Positions 16,870 through 24,917 of a stretch of 64,000 nucleotides of DNA are shown here, one piece after another (the first letter of the stretch is position 1; each line of letters opens with the position of its first letter). The notes under the pieces were generated by a model that worked only from the letters and a program-made list of their open reading frames with translations, had not been told where the DNA came from and did not search any database. Source of the stretch: Halorarius halobius (GTDB lineage: Archaea; Halobacteriota; Halobacteria; Halobacteriales; Haloarculaceae); contig NZ_CP101161.1 in assembly GCF_024298865.1 (NCBI RefSeq), positions 207,227-271,226 on the forward strand, in the 5' to 3' direction. The position numbers were made by a program, and so were the translations under genes.

Positions 16870-17778
16870 TCACTCCCGCTCGGGGGCCTCGCTCGGGTCG
16901 ACCACCTCGCCCGACGCGGGGTAGACGCCGACCTGGTCACAGGCGTCCGCGAGCGGACACGCCTCCGGGTCGTCCAGACACGCCGGCGTCCGGGCCGTGC
17001 AGTAGTCGCGTCCGAACTGTATCATCGCGGTGTGTCCGAACCCGCATTTCTCGGCGGGAACGTCACGCTCCAGATGCTCGCGGACCGTCTCGTGGTCGGC
17101 ATCGGCGGGCGCGAGGCCCATCCGCCGGGCGATGCGGTGGACGTGCGTGTCGACGGGGAAGACGCCGGTGCGCCCACCGGAGAACAGCAGGACGCAGTCG
17201 GCCGTCTTGGGACCGACGCCCGTCATGTCGAGCAGAGTCTCGCGCACCACGCCGGGGTCGCTCTCGGTCACGAACGCGTCGAACCCCTCGGCCGGGCGAG
17301 GCTCCGTCTCGCGGCCGTCGGACTCCGGACTGGAGTCCGATACGCCCCCGTACTCGTCGACGACGCGCCCGGCGAGCCGGATGATGGTCTCCGACTTCTG
17401 GTTGTACAGCCCCGCCGAGGCGATGGTCTCGGCGAGTTCGGACTGTTCTGCCTCCGCCAGCGACGCGGCCAGGTCGCCCGTCTCGCGGGCATCGCCCGCT
17501 CGACTGTCCGAGCCGCTACGCGGCTCGCTCGCCCCGTACCGCTCCATCAGGCTGTCGTGGGCCGGCTGGCTCGCCGTGTCGGAGGTGTTCTGCGAGAGTA
17601 TCGTCCGGACGAGACACTCGAACGCCTGCTGGCCGCCGTACGTCTTCTGCCAGTAGATGTCGCCGAGACGGTCGACGACGGCCTCGGCGTGCGTGTCAGC
17701 CTCGCCGGGGGCGAACGAGGCGGCCGTCCCGCCGCCCGACTCCCCCCCGGAGATGTTCTCGGCTGGCTCGTCGTCCAT
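16870..17778 (-). CDS. nth: Endonuclease III (DNA glycosylase/AP lyase) with palindromic insertions
   Basis: The protein has 302 residues; typical members have 210-270. Endonuclease III removes oxidised pyrimidines. The helix-hairpin-helix motif LLDMTGVGPKTADCVLLF carries the catalytic Lys, and FPVDTHVHRIARRM carries the catalytic Asp. The C-terminal 4Fe-4S ligands are spaced C-X6-C-X6-C-X5-C, whereas the usual spacing is X6-X2-X5. Two in-frame inserts absent from typical members (about residues 85-98 and 146-164) are rich in Ser, Asp, Arg and Glu and are encoded by perfect inverted repeats. The N-terminus also has an acidic, Gly/Ser-rich tail of about 28 residues. Activity is likely kept because the inserts sit between helices. 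Confidence 0.93.
   Translation of the reverse strand: MDDEPAENISGGESGGGTAASFAPGEADTHAEAVVDRLGDIYWQKTYGGQQAFECLVRTILSQNTSDTASQPAHDSLMERYGASEPRSGSDSRAGDARETGDLAASLAEAEQSELAETIASAGLYNQKSETIIRLAGRVVDEYGGVSDSSPESDGRETEPRPAEGFDAFVTESDPGVVRETLLDMTGVGPKTADCVLLFSGGRTGVFPVDTHVHRIARRMGLAPADADHETVREHLERDVPAEKCGFGHTAMIQFGRDYCTARTPACLDDPEACPLADACDQVGVYPASGEVVDPSEAPERE
17318..17340. repeat. Inverted repeat inside nth (insert near residue 150)
   Basis: TCGGACTCC at 17318-17326 and GGAGTCCGA at 17332-17340 form a 9-base-pair perfect stem around a 5-base loop. It encodes the SDSSPESD part of an insert in endonuclease III. Confidence 0.8.
17485..17527. repeat. Two adjacent inverted repeats inside nth (insert near residue 90)
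   Basis: GCGGGC/GCCCGC (17485-17499, 3-base loop) and CGAGCCGC/GCGGCTCG (17509-17527, loop TAC) are both perfect. Together they encode a second acidic insert (EPRSGSDSRAGDARE) in endonuclease III. Confidence 0.8.
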
Positions 17779-17912
17779 GCCTCACGCTTCGAGTGGGCGG
17801 GACAAAGAGCTGTCCGAGTCGCGAACCCACGACAGTAAACGTGGCTACCGAAGTCGCATCTGGACGGTACGGTTACGCTCGTCCCCGGTGAACTGTCACG
17901 CTTGGTGATACC

Positions 17913-19313
17913 ATGTCAGTTACCGCCGGCGGCCCGTTATCGGACGACGCGATAGACGAGTTCGCCGCGAGCCTGCGCGGCGTGGTGCTCCGCCCCGACG
18001 ACGAGGGGTACGACGACGCCCGGGCGGTCTGGAACGCGATGATAGACAAGTACCCGGCAGTCATCGCACAGTGTGCCGGGGTCGCGGACGTCATCGCCTC
18101 GGTGCGGTTCGCGCGCGACCACGACCTGCCGCTGGCGGTGAAGAGCGGCGGCCACAACATCGCGGGCAACGCGGTGTGTGACGACGGACTCGTCGTCGAC
18201 TGCTCGGGGATGCGGTCGGTTCGGGTCGACCCCGCGGCGAAGACGGCCACGGTCGAACCGGGCGCGACCCTCCACGACCTCGACCACGAGACGCAGGCGT
18301 TCGGGCTGGCGACGCCCGTCGGCTACAACTCGACGACGGGCATCGCCGGGCTGACGCTCGGCGGCGGATGGGGCTGGCTCTCGCGGGCGTACGGGCTGAC
18401 GGCCGACAACCTCCGGGCGGTCGACCTCGTGACCGCCGAGGGCGAGTTGGTCCGCGCCAGCGACGAGGAGAACCCGGAACTGTTCTGGGGCGTCCGCGGC
18501 GGCGGCGGCAACTTCGGCGTCGTCACCGCCTTCGAGTTCGACCTCCACGAGGTCGGACCGGAGGTGCTGTCGGGCATCCTCGTCCACCCCTTCGAAGACG
18601 CCGCCGACAGACTGGAGGAGTACCGGGAGCTCGTCGCCGACGCGCCCGACGAGTTGGCCGTCTGGTTCGTGTTCCGACACGCGCCGCCGCTCCCCGTCAT
18701 CCCGGAAGCGTACCACGGCGAGAAGGTGCTCATCTTCGCGGCGTTCTACGCGGGCGACGTGGACGACGGCGAGGCGGCCGTCGCCCCGTTCCGCGAGATG
18801 GGCACGCCCATCGCGGACGCGGTCGAACCACACGTCTACGAGGAGTGGCAACAGGTGTTCGACCCACTGCTGGAACCCGGCGCCCGCAACTACTGGAAGT
18901 CGCACAACTTCGTCGAGATAACCGACGGGATGATAGACACCTTCGTCCGCTACGCCGACCTGCTACCGACGCCCCATACCGAACTCGCCGTCGCACAACT
19001 CGGCGGCGCTATCAACGAGAAGCCGACGGACGCGACGGCGTACCCCCACCGCGACGCCGCGTTCACGATGAACCTCCACACCCGCTGGACCGACCCCGCG
19101 GACGACGACCGGTGTGTCGCGTGGGCACGGGAACTGTACGACGCGATGACGCCACACGCGACGGGCGGCGTCTACGTCAACTTCGTCCCCGAGGAGGGTG
19201 GGCAGGAGCGGGCCGCCTACCGCGAGAACTACGAGCGACTGGCCGAACTCAAAGCTGAGTGGGACCCCGACAACGTGTTCAGCATGAACCAGAACGTCGA
19301 ACCCGTGTCCTGA
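17913..19313 (+). CDS. FAD-linked oxidoreductase, berberine-bridge (BBE) family
   Basis: The protein has 466 residues. The PCMH-type FAD domain carries KSGGHNIAGNAVC, whose His is the likely site of covalent FAD attachment, and GGGWGWLSRAYGL. Further motifs are ELFWGVRGGGGNFGVV and the C-terminal BBE signature (WDPDNVFSMNQNVEP). There is no signal peptide. The family oxidises sugars, alcohols or polycyclic substrates with O2; the substrate here cannot be told from sequence. ATG 17913 is preceded by GTGATACC. It runs convergently with the NDH-2-like gene, only 6 bases from its stop. Confidence 0.9.
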   Translation: MSVTAGGPLSDDAIDEFAASLRGVVLRPDDEGYDDARAVWNAMIDKYPAVIAQCAGVADVIASVRFARDHDLPLAVKSGGHNIAGNAVCDDGLVVDCSGMRSVRVDPAAKTATVEPGATLHDLDHETQAFGLATPVGYNSTTGIAGLTLGGGWGWLSRAYGLTADNLRAVDLVTAEGELVRASDEENPELFWGVRGGGGNFGVVTAFEFDLHEVGPEVLSGILVHPFEDAADRLEEYRELVADAPDELAVWFVFRHAPPLPVIPEAYHGEKVLIFAAFYAGDVDDGEAAVAPFREMGTPIADAVEPHVYEEWQQVFDPLLEPGARNYWKSHNFVEITDGMIDTFVRYADLLPTPHTELAVAQLGGAINEKPTDATAYPHRDAAFTMNLHTRWTDPADDDRCVAWARELYDAMTPHATGGVYVNFVPEEGGQERAAYRENYERLAELKAEWDPDNVFSMNQNVEPVS

Positions 19314-19319
19314 GCTCCC

Positions 19320-20723
19320 TCACTCCTCGCGGCCACGCTTCCGGTCGCGCCCGACGCCGAACAGGCCGAGCGAGGCCGACACCGCGCTGTCGAGCGTCTC
19401 CGCCGGGGAGCCGGCGGCGGTCCGGTCCGCGAGGCGAGTCAGCGGCGTCAAATCGACCGCCGACCCGCCGGTCACGGCCTCCGCGAGCGCGCCGAGCGGG
19501 ACGACGGCAGGGTTCTCAAGTTCGCCGGGCGTCGCGGGGTCCGTCCGCGTCGACACCGTCTCGACGCCCAGCCCCCGCACGAGCCGGTTGGCGGCGTCGG
19601 CGCCGGTCGGCCAGCCCAGTTCCTCACAGACCAGCGTCGACGCGCGGCCGATGGCGCCGACGGAGCCGAGATGTCCGCCGCCGACGAGGGCCTTTGCCGC
19701 CCGCGCCGGGTCGCCGCTGACGACGGCGGGACCGACCTGTGCGACCGCGCCGTCGCCGACCGAGACGGCCCACCCGGCGTCGTCGAACCGGAACCGTTCG
19801 GGGGCGTCCGCCTCGTCTGCGACCGCTCGCTCGATGTTCGCGGCGGCGACCCGCGCCTCCCGGACCGCGGCCTGTGCGCTCGCGGGCACGTCCGACTCGC
19901 CGGCGTCGGTCACGCGGGCGGCGTCGCCCACGACGAAGGTCGCGTCGCCGGCACGGAGGTCGGCGCCGACCGGCGTGCGCTCGCCGCCGAGCGCCCCCGG
20001 TCCGCGGATGCCGCCCGTCCAGACGAACGTATCGTAGCCGAGTTCCCGACCGTCGTCGAGGTGGACCGCCTCCGCGTCGGCTTCGATGACGGTCGCGCCC
20101 GTCTCGACGGTGACGCCGCGGTCGGTCAACTCGCGGGCTATGGCGGCCGCGAACGCGGAGTCGAACGTCGGCGCGACCCGGTCGGCCTGCTCGAGGACGG
20201 TCACGTCGAGCGCCGACTCCTCCTCGCGGGCCAGCGCGGCGAGTTCGCCGGCCACCTGCACGCCAGAGAGGCCGCCGCCACCGACGACGGCGTGGCCGTC
20301 GGGCGCGGCGAGCGTCGACTGTCGGACGGCCATGGCGTCGTCGAGACGCTTCAGCGGCGTGGCGTGGCTCTCGACGCCCGTCAGGCCGTAGAACGCCGTC
20401 TCGGCGCCGAGACAGACCGCCGCCGCGTCGTAGTCGAGTTCCTCCTCGCCCTCGCCGGTGTCGAGCGTGGCTACTCCCGCCTCGGGGTCGACGCCGGTCA
20501 CCCGCGCCTGCCGGACCGTCGCGCGGTCGAGGCAGTCGTCGAGCGGGACCGTGACGGCGTCGACGAGTTCGGGGCGGCGGACGACGCGGTGGAGTTCGTG
20601 CTGGACGAGATGGCTGTCGGACTCGTCGACGACGACTATCTCGGCGTGAGCGGGCAGGCGGCGTTCGAGCCGCCGGGCGACGGTCAGCCCGGCGTACCCG
20701 GCGCCGAGTACGGCGACGCGCAT
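19320..20723 (-). CDS. NDH-2-like NAD(P)/FAD oxidoreductase
   Basis: From ATG 20723 (MRVAVLGAGYAGLTVARRLE) the protein has 467 residues. There are two dinucleotide-binding motifs: FAD at the N-terminus (GAGYAG), and NAD(P)H near residue 155 (HAVVGGGGLSGVQVAGELA). The FAD-closing motif is FVVGDAARV. This is the layout of type II NADH dehydrogenases and sulfide:quinone reductase relatives. The cysteines expected for sulfide reductase are not evident. The C-terminal region (TLVCEELGWPTGADAANR onwards) is less typical. The longer frame upstream is unsupported. Confidence 0.85.
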   Translation of the reverse strand: MRVAVLGAGYAGLTVARRLERRLPAHAEIVVVDESDSHLVQHELHRVVRRPELVDAVTVPLDDCLDRATVRQARVTGVDPEAGVATLDTGEGEEELDYDAAAVCLGAETAFYGLTGVESHATPLKRLDDAMAVRQSTLAAPDGHAVVGGGGLSGVQVAGELAALAREEESALDVTVLEQADRVAPTFDSAFAAAIARELTDRGVTVETGATVIEADAEAVHLDDGRELGYDTFVWTGGIRGPGALGGERTPVGADLRAGDATFVVGDAARVTDAGESDVPASAQAAVREARVAAANIERAVADEADAPERFRFDDAGWAVSVGDGAVAQVGPAVVSGDPARAAKALVGGGHLGSVGAIGRASTLVCEELGWPTGADAANRLVRGLGVETVSTRTDPATPGELENPAVVPLGALAEAVTGGSAVDLTPLTRLADRTAAGSPAETLDSAVSASLGLFGVGRDRKRGREE

Positions 20724-20766
20724 GCCGCCCGTTGAAGCGAGCGACACAAAGGCGTGCTGACCGCGG

Positions 20767-21180
20767 CTACGCGACCCGGAACACGCAGGTCAGGTCGGCG
20801 CCGTCCGCGAGCGCCGCGGCGAGGTCGCGGTCGACCCCCTCGGCGGCGGTGTCGGCACCGACCATCACCGTCCGGTCGTCGACGTAGTCGCTGGTGCGGG
20901 CGACCAGCGAGCGGTCGCTCTCGAAGGTGAGGTCGGGGTGGCCGCGCCCGACGACGGTCTGCTCGTGGCTGTCGGCCCGCAGGGTCGCCTCGACGGTCGC
21001 GTCGTGGTCCCGGCAGGCGTCGACGAACGCCGCGTCGAACTCGGCGGGGACGGTGTCGGCCTCGACCCCGAGGATGCAGTCGCCCGCCGGCGTGAGCCAG
21101 TCGTCGCTCGTCAGCTCCCACGTGCTCGCGTGCTCGGCCGTGACGTGCTCGTGGCCGGTCGCGTGGACGCGCTGTTCCAT
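20767..21180 (-). CDS. DUF371 family protein
   Basis: The protein has 137 residues from ATG 21180 (MEQRVHATGHEHVTAEHAST). The start agrees with the DUF371 family, whose members begin in the same way, and with the segment CILGVEADTVPAEF. A GRGHPDLTF loop is near residue 78. The family is small, archaeal and uncharacterised. A TATA-like GTTATATAAG (minus strand, about 21245-21254) would start a short leader. An upstream in-frame ATG at 21234 would lie at or before that start, so I reject it. Confidence 0.82.
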   Translation of the reverse strand: MEQRVHATGHEHVTAEHASTWELTSDDWLTPAGDCILGVEADTVPAEFDAAFVDACRDHDATVEATLRADSHEQTVVGRGHPDLTFESDRSLVARTSDYVDDRTVMVGADTAAEGVDRDLAAALADGADLTCVFRVA

Positions 21181-21335
21181 GTCGGGGCGTCGCGGCGCGG
21201 CCACTTGAGCGGCGCCGTTCGCGGCCGCCGGCATCGGCTCATCGCTTATATAACTTTCCGACGGGCGTGTGAACTCGTACCGCGGTCCCGTCCGGCGTTT
21301 GGTAGTCGTTTACACCCCGTTCAACCTGCACAAAA

Positions 21336-21344
21336 CTTAAATAC
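21336..21344 (+). promoter_or_regulatory. TATA box of the coiled-coil gene, with long leader
   Basis: CTTAAATAC on the plus strand would place the start of transcription near 21365. The coding start is at 21494, so the leader would be about 130 bases, long for a haloarchaeon. Confidence 0.5.
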
Positions 21345-21369
21345 GAATACGCTGTATGTTCAGGCACCA

Positions 21370-21386
21370 GAACGCCTCCGGCGTTC
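21370..21386 (+). promoter_or_regulatory. Hairpin at the 5' end of the leader
   Basis: GAACGCC (21370-21376) and GGCGTTC (21380-21386) form a perfect 7-base-pair stem with loop TCC. It sits at the predicted 5' end of the coiled-coil gene transcript. Confidence 0.55.
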
Positions 21387-21406
21387 AGCATCGCTAGCCG
21401 ACCAGA

Positions 21407-21481
21407 ATGACAGGGAACGCTGCTTGTCCGACGGTTGCACCTTTTCCAGTCGATGCTGTCCCCGGAGCGGTAATGGAATAG
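21407..21481 (+). CDS. Candidate 24-codon upstream reading frame in the leader
   Basis: ATG 21407 opens a frame (MTGNAACPTVAPFPVDAVPG, then AVME) that stops at TAG 21479-21481, twelve bases before the coiled-coil ATG. It could be a regulatory upstream frame. There is no homology evidence, and chance is a real alternative. Confidence 0.25.
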   Translation: MTGNAACPTVAPFPVDAVPGAVME

Positions 21482-21493
21482 AGTGATACAACA

Positions 21494-22384
21494 ATGGCAG
21501 AGAGCATTGACGAATCCGACAACGTAGAACTCGCAGACAACGACCTCGAGACGGACAACAAAGGTAAACTCATCAAGAAGGCCGGTCAGCTCCGCGACCG
21601 ACGCAACGAACTGAACCAGATGGCCTCCGAGCGCGCCTCCAAGCGGGACGAGCTGAACGCGAAGACCCGCGAGAAGGTCGACGAGGCCCAAGAGCACCGC
21701 GAGAAGCGCGACGAGCTCAACGAGAAGGTCCAGGAGCACAAGGAGAAGCGCAACGAGCTCAACGCGAAGGCCAACGAGCTGTTCGACAAGGTCGACGAGA
21801 TGAAGGAGGACCTCGAGCTCAACGAGGGCAAGAGCGTCGACCAGCTCGAAGAGGAGATCGAGGACCTCGAGTTCAAACAGCAGACCGAGGTGCTCTCCAC
21901 CGAGGAGGAGCGCGAGCTCATCGAGAAAATCGAGCAGAAACGCGAGAAGCTCTCCGAGCGCAAGGAGAAGCTCGACCAGTCGGGCGACCTGGAGGAGCTC
22001 AAGGAGAAGGCCCAGGACGTCCGCGCGCAGGCCTCCGAGCACCACCAGAAGGTGACCGAACTCGCCGACGAGGCCCAGGAGCACCACAACCAGATGATAG
22101 AGGCCTACCGCGAGGCCGACGAAATCCGCGACGAGGCCGACGAGTGGCACGAGAAGTTCGTCGACGCCCAGGAAGCGGCCGACCGCCACCACGAGGACTT
22201 CGTCCGCGTCCAGAAGCGGCTCCGCGAACTCGACAAGGAGGAGGACGAGGAGCGCCAGGAGGAGCGCGAGGCCGAGAAGGAGGCCGCCCGCGAGGAGGCC
22301 GAGGAGATATACGAGGCCTTCCAGAACGGCGAGACCCTCGACACCGAGGACCTGATGAAGCTCCAGAAGACGGGGCTACTCTAA
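21494..22384 (+). CDS. COG1340-type coiled-coil protein
   Basis: The protein has 296 residues and is almost entirely coiled coil, with 7-residue repeats of Leu, Glu, Lys and Arg (for example DELNEKVQEHKEKRNELNAK). The family (COG1340) is archaeal and uncharacterised. It is very rich in Glu and Lys. The last residues (EDLMKLQKTGLL) are conserved-looking and probably mark the true C-terminus. ATG 21494 lies behind a leader of about 130 bases. Its stop is followed by TTTTT and a strong nested palindrome. Confidence 0.85.
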   Translation: MAESIDESDNVELADNDLETDNKGKLIKKAGQLRDRRNELNQMASERASKRDELNAKTREKVDEAQEHREKRDELNEKVQEHKEKRNELNAKANELFDKVDEMKEDLELNEGKSVDQLEEEIEDLEFKQQTEVLSTEEERELIEKIEQKREKLSERKEKLDQSGDLEELKEKAQDVRAQASEHHQKVTELADEAQEHHNQMIEAYREADEIRDEADEWHEKFVDAQEAADRHHEDFVRVQKRLRELDKEEDEERQEEREAEKEAAREEAEEIYEAFQNGETLDTEDLMKLQKTGLL

Positions 22385-22389
22385 GCGCA

Positions 22390-22449
22390 GTTTTTGCACT
22401 TCCTTCGCGTTCGCTGAATCCGTCAGCGAACGCTCAGTCAGGCAAAAAC
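22390..22449. terminator. Nested inverted repeats behind the coiled-coil gene
   Basis: An outer pair, GTTTTTGC (22390-22397) and GCAAAAAC (22442-22449), encloses an inner perfect 11-base-pair stem, GCGTTCGCTGA (22407-22417) with TCAGCGAACGC (22423-22433), loop ATCCG. The outer arm starts five bases after the stop codon and contains T5. It is likely a transcript end structure, but it is larger and more regular than usual archaeal terminators. Confidence 0.65.
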
Positions 22450-22608
22450 CTGCGGAAAATATGCGCGCGTACTCCTTCCGGCGAGCCACGGGCTCGCCTC
22501 CAGTCCGTGCGCGCTACGGCGCCTCACTCCGTTCGGCGCCGCGAACCGCTCACTCGCTGCGCTCGCTCGCGGACGAACGACGACGGCCTCATCCAGCAAA
22601 CGATTCGT
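22450..22608. other. Palindrome-rich intergenic gap
   Basis: Beyond the listed hairpins this stretch holds GGCGCC pairs and the motif CTCGCTGCGCTCGC (22553-22566). That motif recurs near other gene ends in the window. I see no coding frame or RNA gene. Confidence 0.5.
22480..22498. repeat. Perfect 8-bp inverted repeat
   Basis: GGCGAGCC and GGCTCGCC flank the loop ACG. It lies in the same palindrome-rich gap between the convergent coiled-coil and M24 peptidase genes. Confidence 0.7.
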
Positions 22609-23784
22609 TCACACCACCTGTAACTCGGTCGGGTAGTCGGTGAGGTTCTCGTAGCCGTCCTCGCGGACGACGACGAGGTCCTCGACGCGGACGCCGCCGA
22701 CGCCCTGCTCGTAGAGGCCCGGTTCGACGGTGACGACGTGACCGGCCTCGAGTTCGCCCCCCTTCTGTGCGAGATACGGCGACTCGTGGACGTCGAGACC
22801 GACCCCGTGTCCGGTGCTGTGGATGAACCCGTCCTCAGGGGCGTCGTGCGAGCGGGGCGTGGCGTAGCCCGCGTCCTCGAACACGTCACAGACGGCGTCG
22901 TCGACCTCCTCGCCGGTGACGCCCGCCTCGATGGTGTCGAGGGCGGCCTCGTACGCCTCGTGAGCGAGGTCGTACCACTCGCGGGTCCGGTCGTCCGGGT
23001 CGCCCTTCACGAACGTCCGCGTCATGTCCGCGAAGTAGCGCGTCTCGCTGTCGCGGGGGAAGATGTCGACGACGATTGGCGTGTTCGCCGTCAGCGGCCC
23101 CGACCCGGAGTCGTGGCCGCGGGCCGCCGCCGGACCGCCGGCGACGATGCAGTCGTCCAGCCGACAGCCCGCCTCGAGGAGTCGAATCTCGATCCGCTCG
23201 CGCACCCGCTCGCTCGTCAGTGGCTCGCCGTCGAGCCGTAGCGTCCCGTCCGCGACGGTCGCACGCTCCAGCATCTCCTCGGCGACCCGCATCGCGGCCT
23301 CGTTGGCGCGCTGGGCCGCCCGAATGTGGTCGACCTCCCGCTCGCTCTTCACCGCCCGCACGTCCGTCATGACGTACTCGTCGTCCCACGCCACGCCGAC
23401 GCCCCGCTCGCGGAGGACGTCCGCGGTGCCGGTCGGGAACGCGTCGGGGACGACCACCCTGTCGACGCCGTACGCCTCGAGGAAGTTCGCCGTCACGTGT
23501 TTGGCGGCGACCCGGGGGTCGTCCATCTCGTCGACCTCGTCGTCCTCGAACTCCGCGGTCTTCCGCACCTCGTCGGCGGCGCTGTCGCTCTCGGCGCGGG
23601 TGTACTCGAGCGAGGAGACGAGCGAGACGACGCGGCCCTCGGCGTACAGCGTCGTGAACCGGTCGGGCGCGTGGTAGCCCGAGAGGTAGTACTGGTCGCT
23701 GTTCTCGCCGTCGGCGTCGACGAGATAGCCGTCCGCGTCGCGGTCGTCGAGATGCGAGGAGAGGCGGGGGTAGGTCGGTGACAC
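22609..23784 (-). CDS. M24 family metallopeptidase (Xaa-Pro aminopeptidase-like)
   Basis: From GTG 23784 (VSPTYPRLSSHLDDRDADGY) the protein has 391 residues. An N-terminal creatinase-like domain (about 1-150) precedes the pita-bread catalytic domain. The metal ligands can be seen in order: VVDIFPRD and FADMTRTF (two Asp), STGHGVGLDVHE (His), VVTVEPGLYE (Glu) and GVRVEDLVVV (Glu). It probably cleaves X-Pro dipeptides or peptides in the cytoplasm. A longer frame exists upstream but would overlap the sppA promoter and is not family-like. Confidence 0.92.
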   Translation of the reverse strand: MSPTYPRLSSHLDDRDADGYLVDADGENSDQYYLSGYHAPDRFTTLYAEGRVVSLVSSLEYTRAESDSAADEVRKTAEFEDDEVDEMDDPRVAAKHVTANFLEAYGVDRVVVPDAFPTGTADVLRERGVGVAWDDEYVMTDVRAVKSEREVDHIRAAQRANEAAMRVAEEMLERATVADGTLRLDGEPLTSERVRERIEIRLLEAGCRLDDCIVAGGPAAARGHDSGSGPLTANTPIVVDIFPRDSETRYFADMTRTFVKGDPDDRTREWYDLAHEAYEAALDTIEAGVTGEEVDDAVCDVFEDAGYATPRSHDAPEDGFIHSTGHGVGLDVHESPYLAQKGGELEAGHVVTVEPGLYEQGVGGVRVEDLVVVREDGYENLTDYPTELQVV

Positions 23785-23897
23785 GGACCCCCGTTCTCGA
23801 TGCCGCGAGAAAAGCGATGCGGTGGGGAACCCCCCAGGGCGGCGCGGCCCGCGCGCCGACACGCGCCTTTATCCGCCGCCCGACCCCACCGAGAGCT

Positions 23898-24887
23898 ATG
23901 AACGATACCAGCGACCGACTCGGGCGGCTGGCCGTCGTCCTCGCGGCCGTCCTCCTCGCCGTCCTCGTCGCGTTCGCGCTGTTCGTCGACTACGCCGCGG
24001 ACCTCGCGGACGTGGTCGGCCTCCTGCTCGTCGCCGCCAGCGTGCCGCTGGCCGCGCGGGTCGGCGGACGGATAGCCGGGAGCCTGTTCCCGAACTACAA
24101 CGTCGCGGAGGTGGCCGTCGAGGGACCCATCACCCGCGACGGGGGAAGCACCGTCCCGACCGGGGCCGTGGGCCAGTCCGCCGACGACGTGGTCGAGCAG
24201 ATGGAGCGGGCCGACGAGGACGACGCCGTCGACGCCCTGCTGGTGAAACTGAACACGCCGGGCGGCGAAATCGTCCCCAGCGACGACATCCGGCTGGCCG
24301 CCGAGCGGTTCGACGGCCCGACGGTCGCGTACACGACCGATGTCTGCGCGTCGGGCGGCTACTGGATAGCCAGCGGCTGTGAGGAACTGTGGGCCCGCGA
24401 GGGGAGCGTCGTCGGCTCCATCGGCGTCCGCGGCTCCCGATTCACGGCGACGGGCCTGCTCGACCAGTTGGGCGTCGACTACGAGCAGTTCACGGCCGGC
24501 GAGTTCAAGGAGGCGGGCGTCCCGTTCACCGACCTCGACGACGAGGAACGGGAGTACCTGCAGGGGCTCATCGACGACCACTACGAGAACTTCGTCGAGA
24601 CGGTCGCGGAGTCGCGCGACCTCGACCCCGAGTTCGTCAGGTCGACGGAGGCGAAGGTGTATCTCGGCGAGGAGGCGGCGGAACTCGACCTGGTGGACGC
24701 GCTCGGCACCCGCGAGGACGTCGAGGACCGACTCGAGGAACGGCTCGACGTCGAGGTCGCGGTCCGCGAGTTCGAGCCTTCGCGGGGGCTGGCGGCCCGG
24801 TTCCGCGGCGGCGCCGCGACGGTGGCGTACGCGCTGGGCCGGGGCGTCGCGGACAGCGTCGACGGCGACGCCGACTTCCGCCTGTAG
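23898..24887 (+). CDS. sppA: SppA-type signal peptide peptidase (S49 family)
   Basis: The protein has 329 residues. Two N-terminal membrane segments (about 11-33 and 36-56) anchor the domain. The catalytic Ser152 lies in VCASGGYWIAS and the general base Lys204 in GEFKEAG, 52 residues apart as in Bacillus SppA. The motif KLNTPGGEI is the ClpP-like oxyanion region, and SVVGSIGV is also conserved. It degrades cleaved signal peptides and membrane fragments. ATG 23898 fits the first membrane segment. The gene is divergent from the M24 peptidase. Confidence 0.92.
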   Translation: MNDTSDRLGRLAVVLAAVLLAVLVAFALFVDYAADLADVVGLLLVAASVPLAARVGGRIAGSLFPNYNVAEVAVEGPITRDGGSTVPTGAVGQSADDVVEQMERADEDDAVDALLVKLNTPGGEIVPSDDIRLAAERFDGPTVAYTTDVCASGGYWIASGCEELWAREGSVVGSIGVRGSRFTATGLLDQLGVDYEQFTAGEFKEAGVPFTDLDDEEREYLQGLIDDHYENFVETVAESRDLDPEFVRSTEAKVYLGEEAAELDLVDALGTREDVEDRLEERLDVEVAVREFEPSRGLAARFRGGAATVAYALGRGVADSVDGDADFRL

Positions 24888-24888
24888 G

Positions 24889-24895
24889 TTTTTAA
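24889..24895 (+). promoter_or_regulatory. TATA box of the DUF373 gene
   Basis: TTTTTAA lies between the sppA stop and GTG 24918, centred 26 bases before the start. This supports a leaderless transcript and the GTG start. Confidence 0.65.
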
Positions 24896-24917
24896 CCCAC
24901 GGCGGCCTCGTTCCGCT

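Noticed and set aside
17485..17527. An insertion sequence footprint inside nth.
   Set aside because: There is no transposase, no target duplication and the frame is intact. The palindromes are reported instead as in-frame insertions.
21356..21397. A 13-codon frame (ATG TTC AGG) in the leader of the coiled-coil gene.
   Set aside because: Its ATG lies only 17 bases after the TATA box, so it would be upstream of the expected transcription start.
22423..22450. A tRNA D-arm-like string (GCTCAGTCAGG).
   Set aside because: It belongs to a perfect inverted repeat, and no acceptor stem, anticodon arm or T-arm follows.
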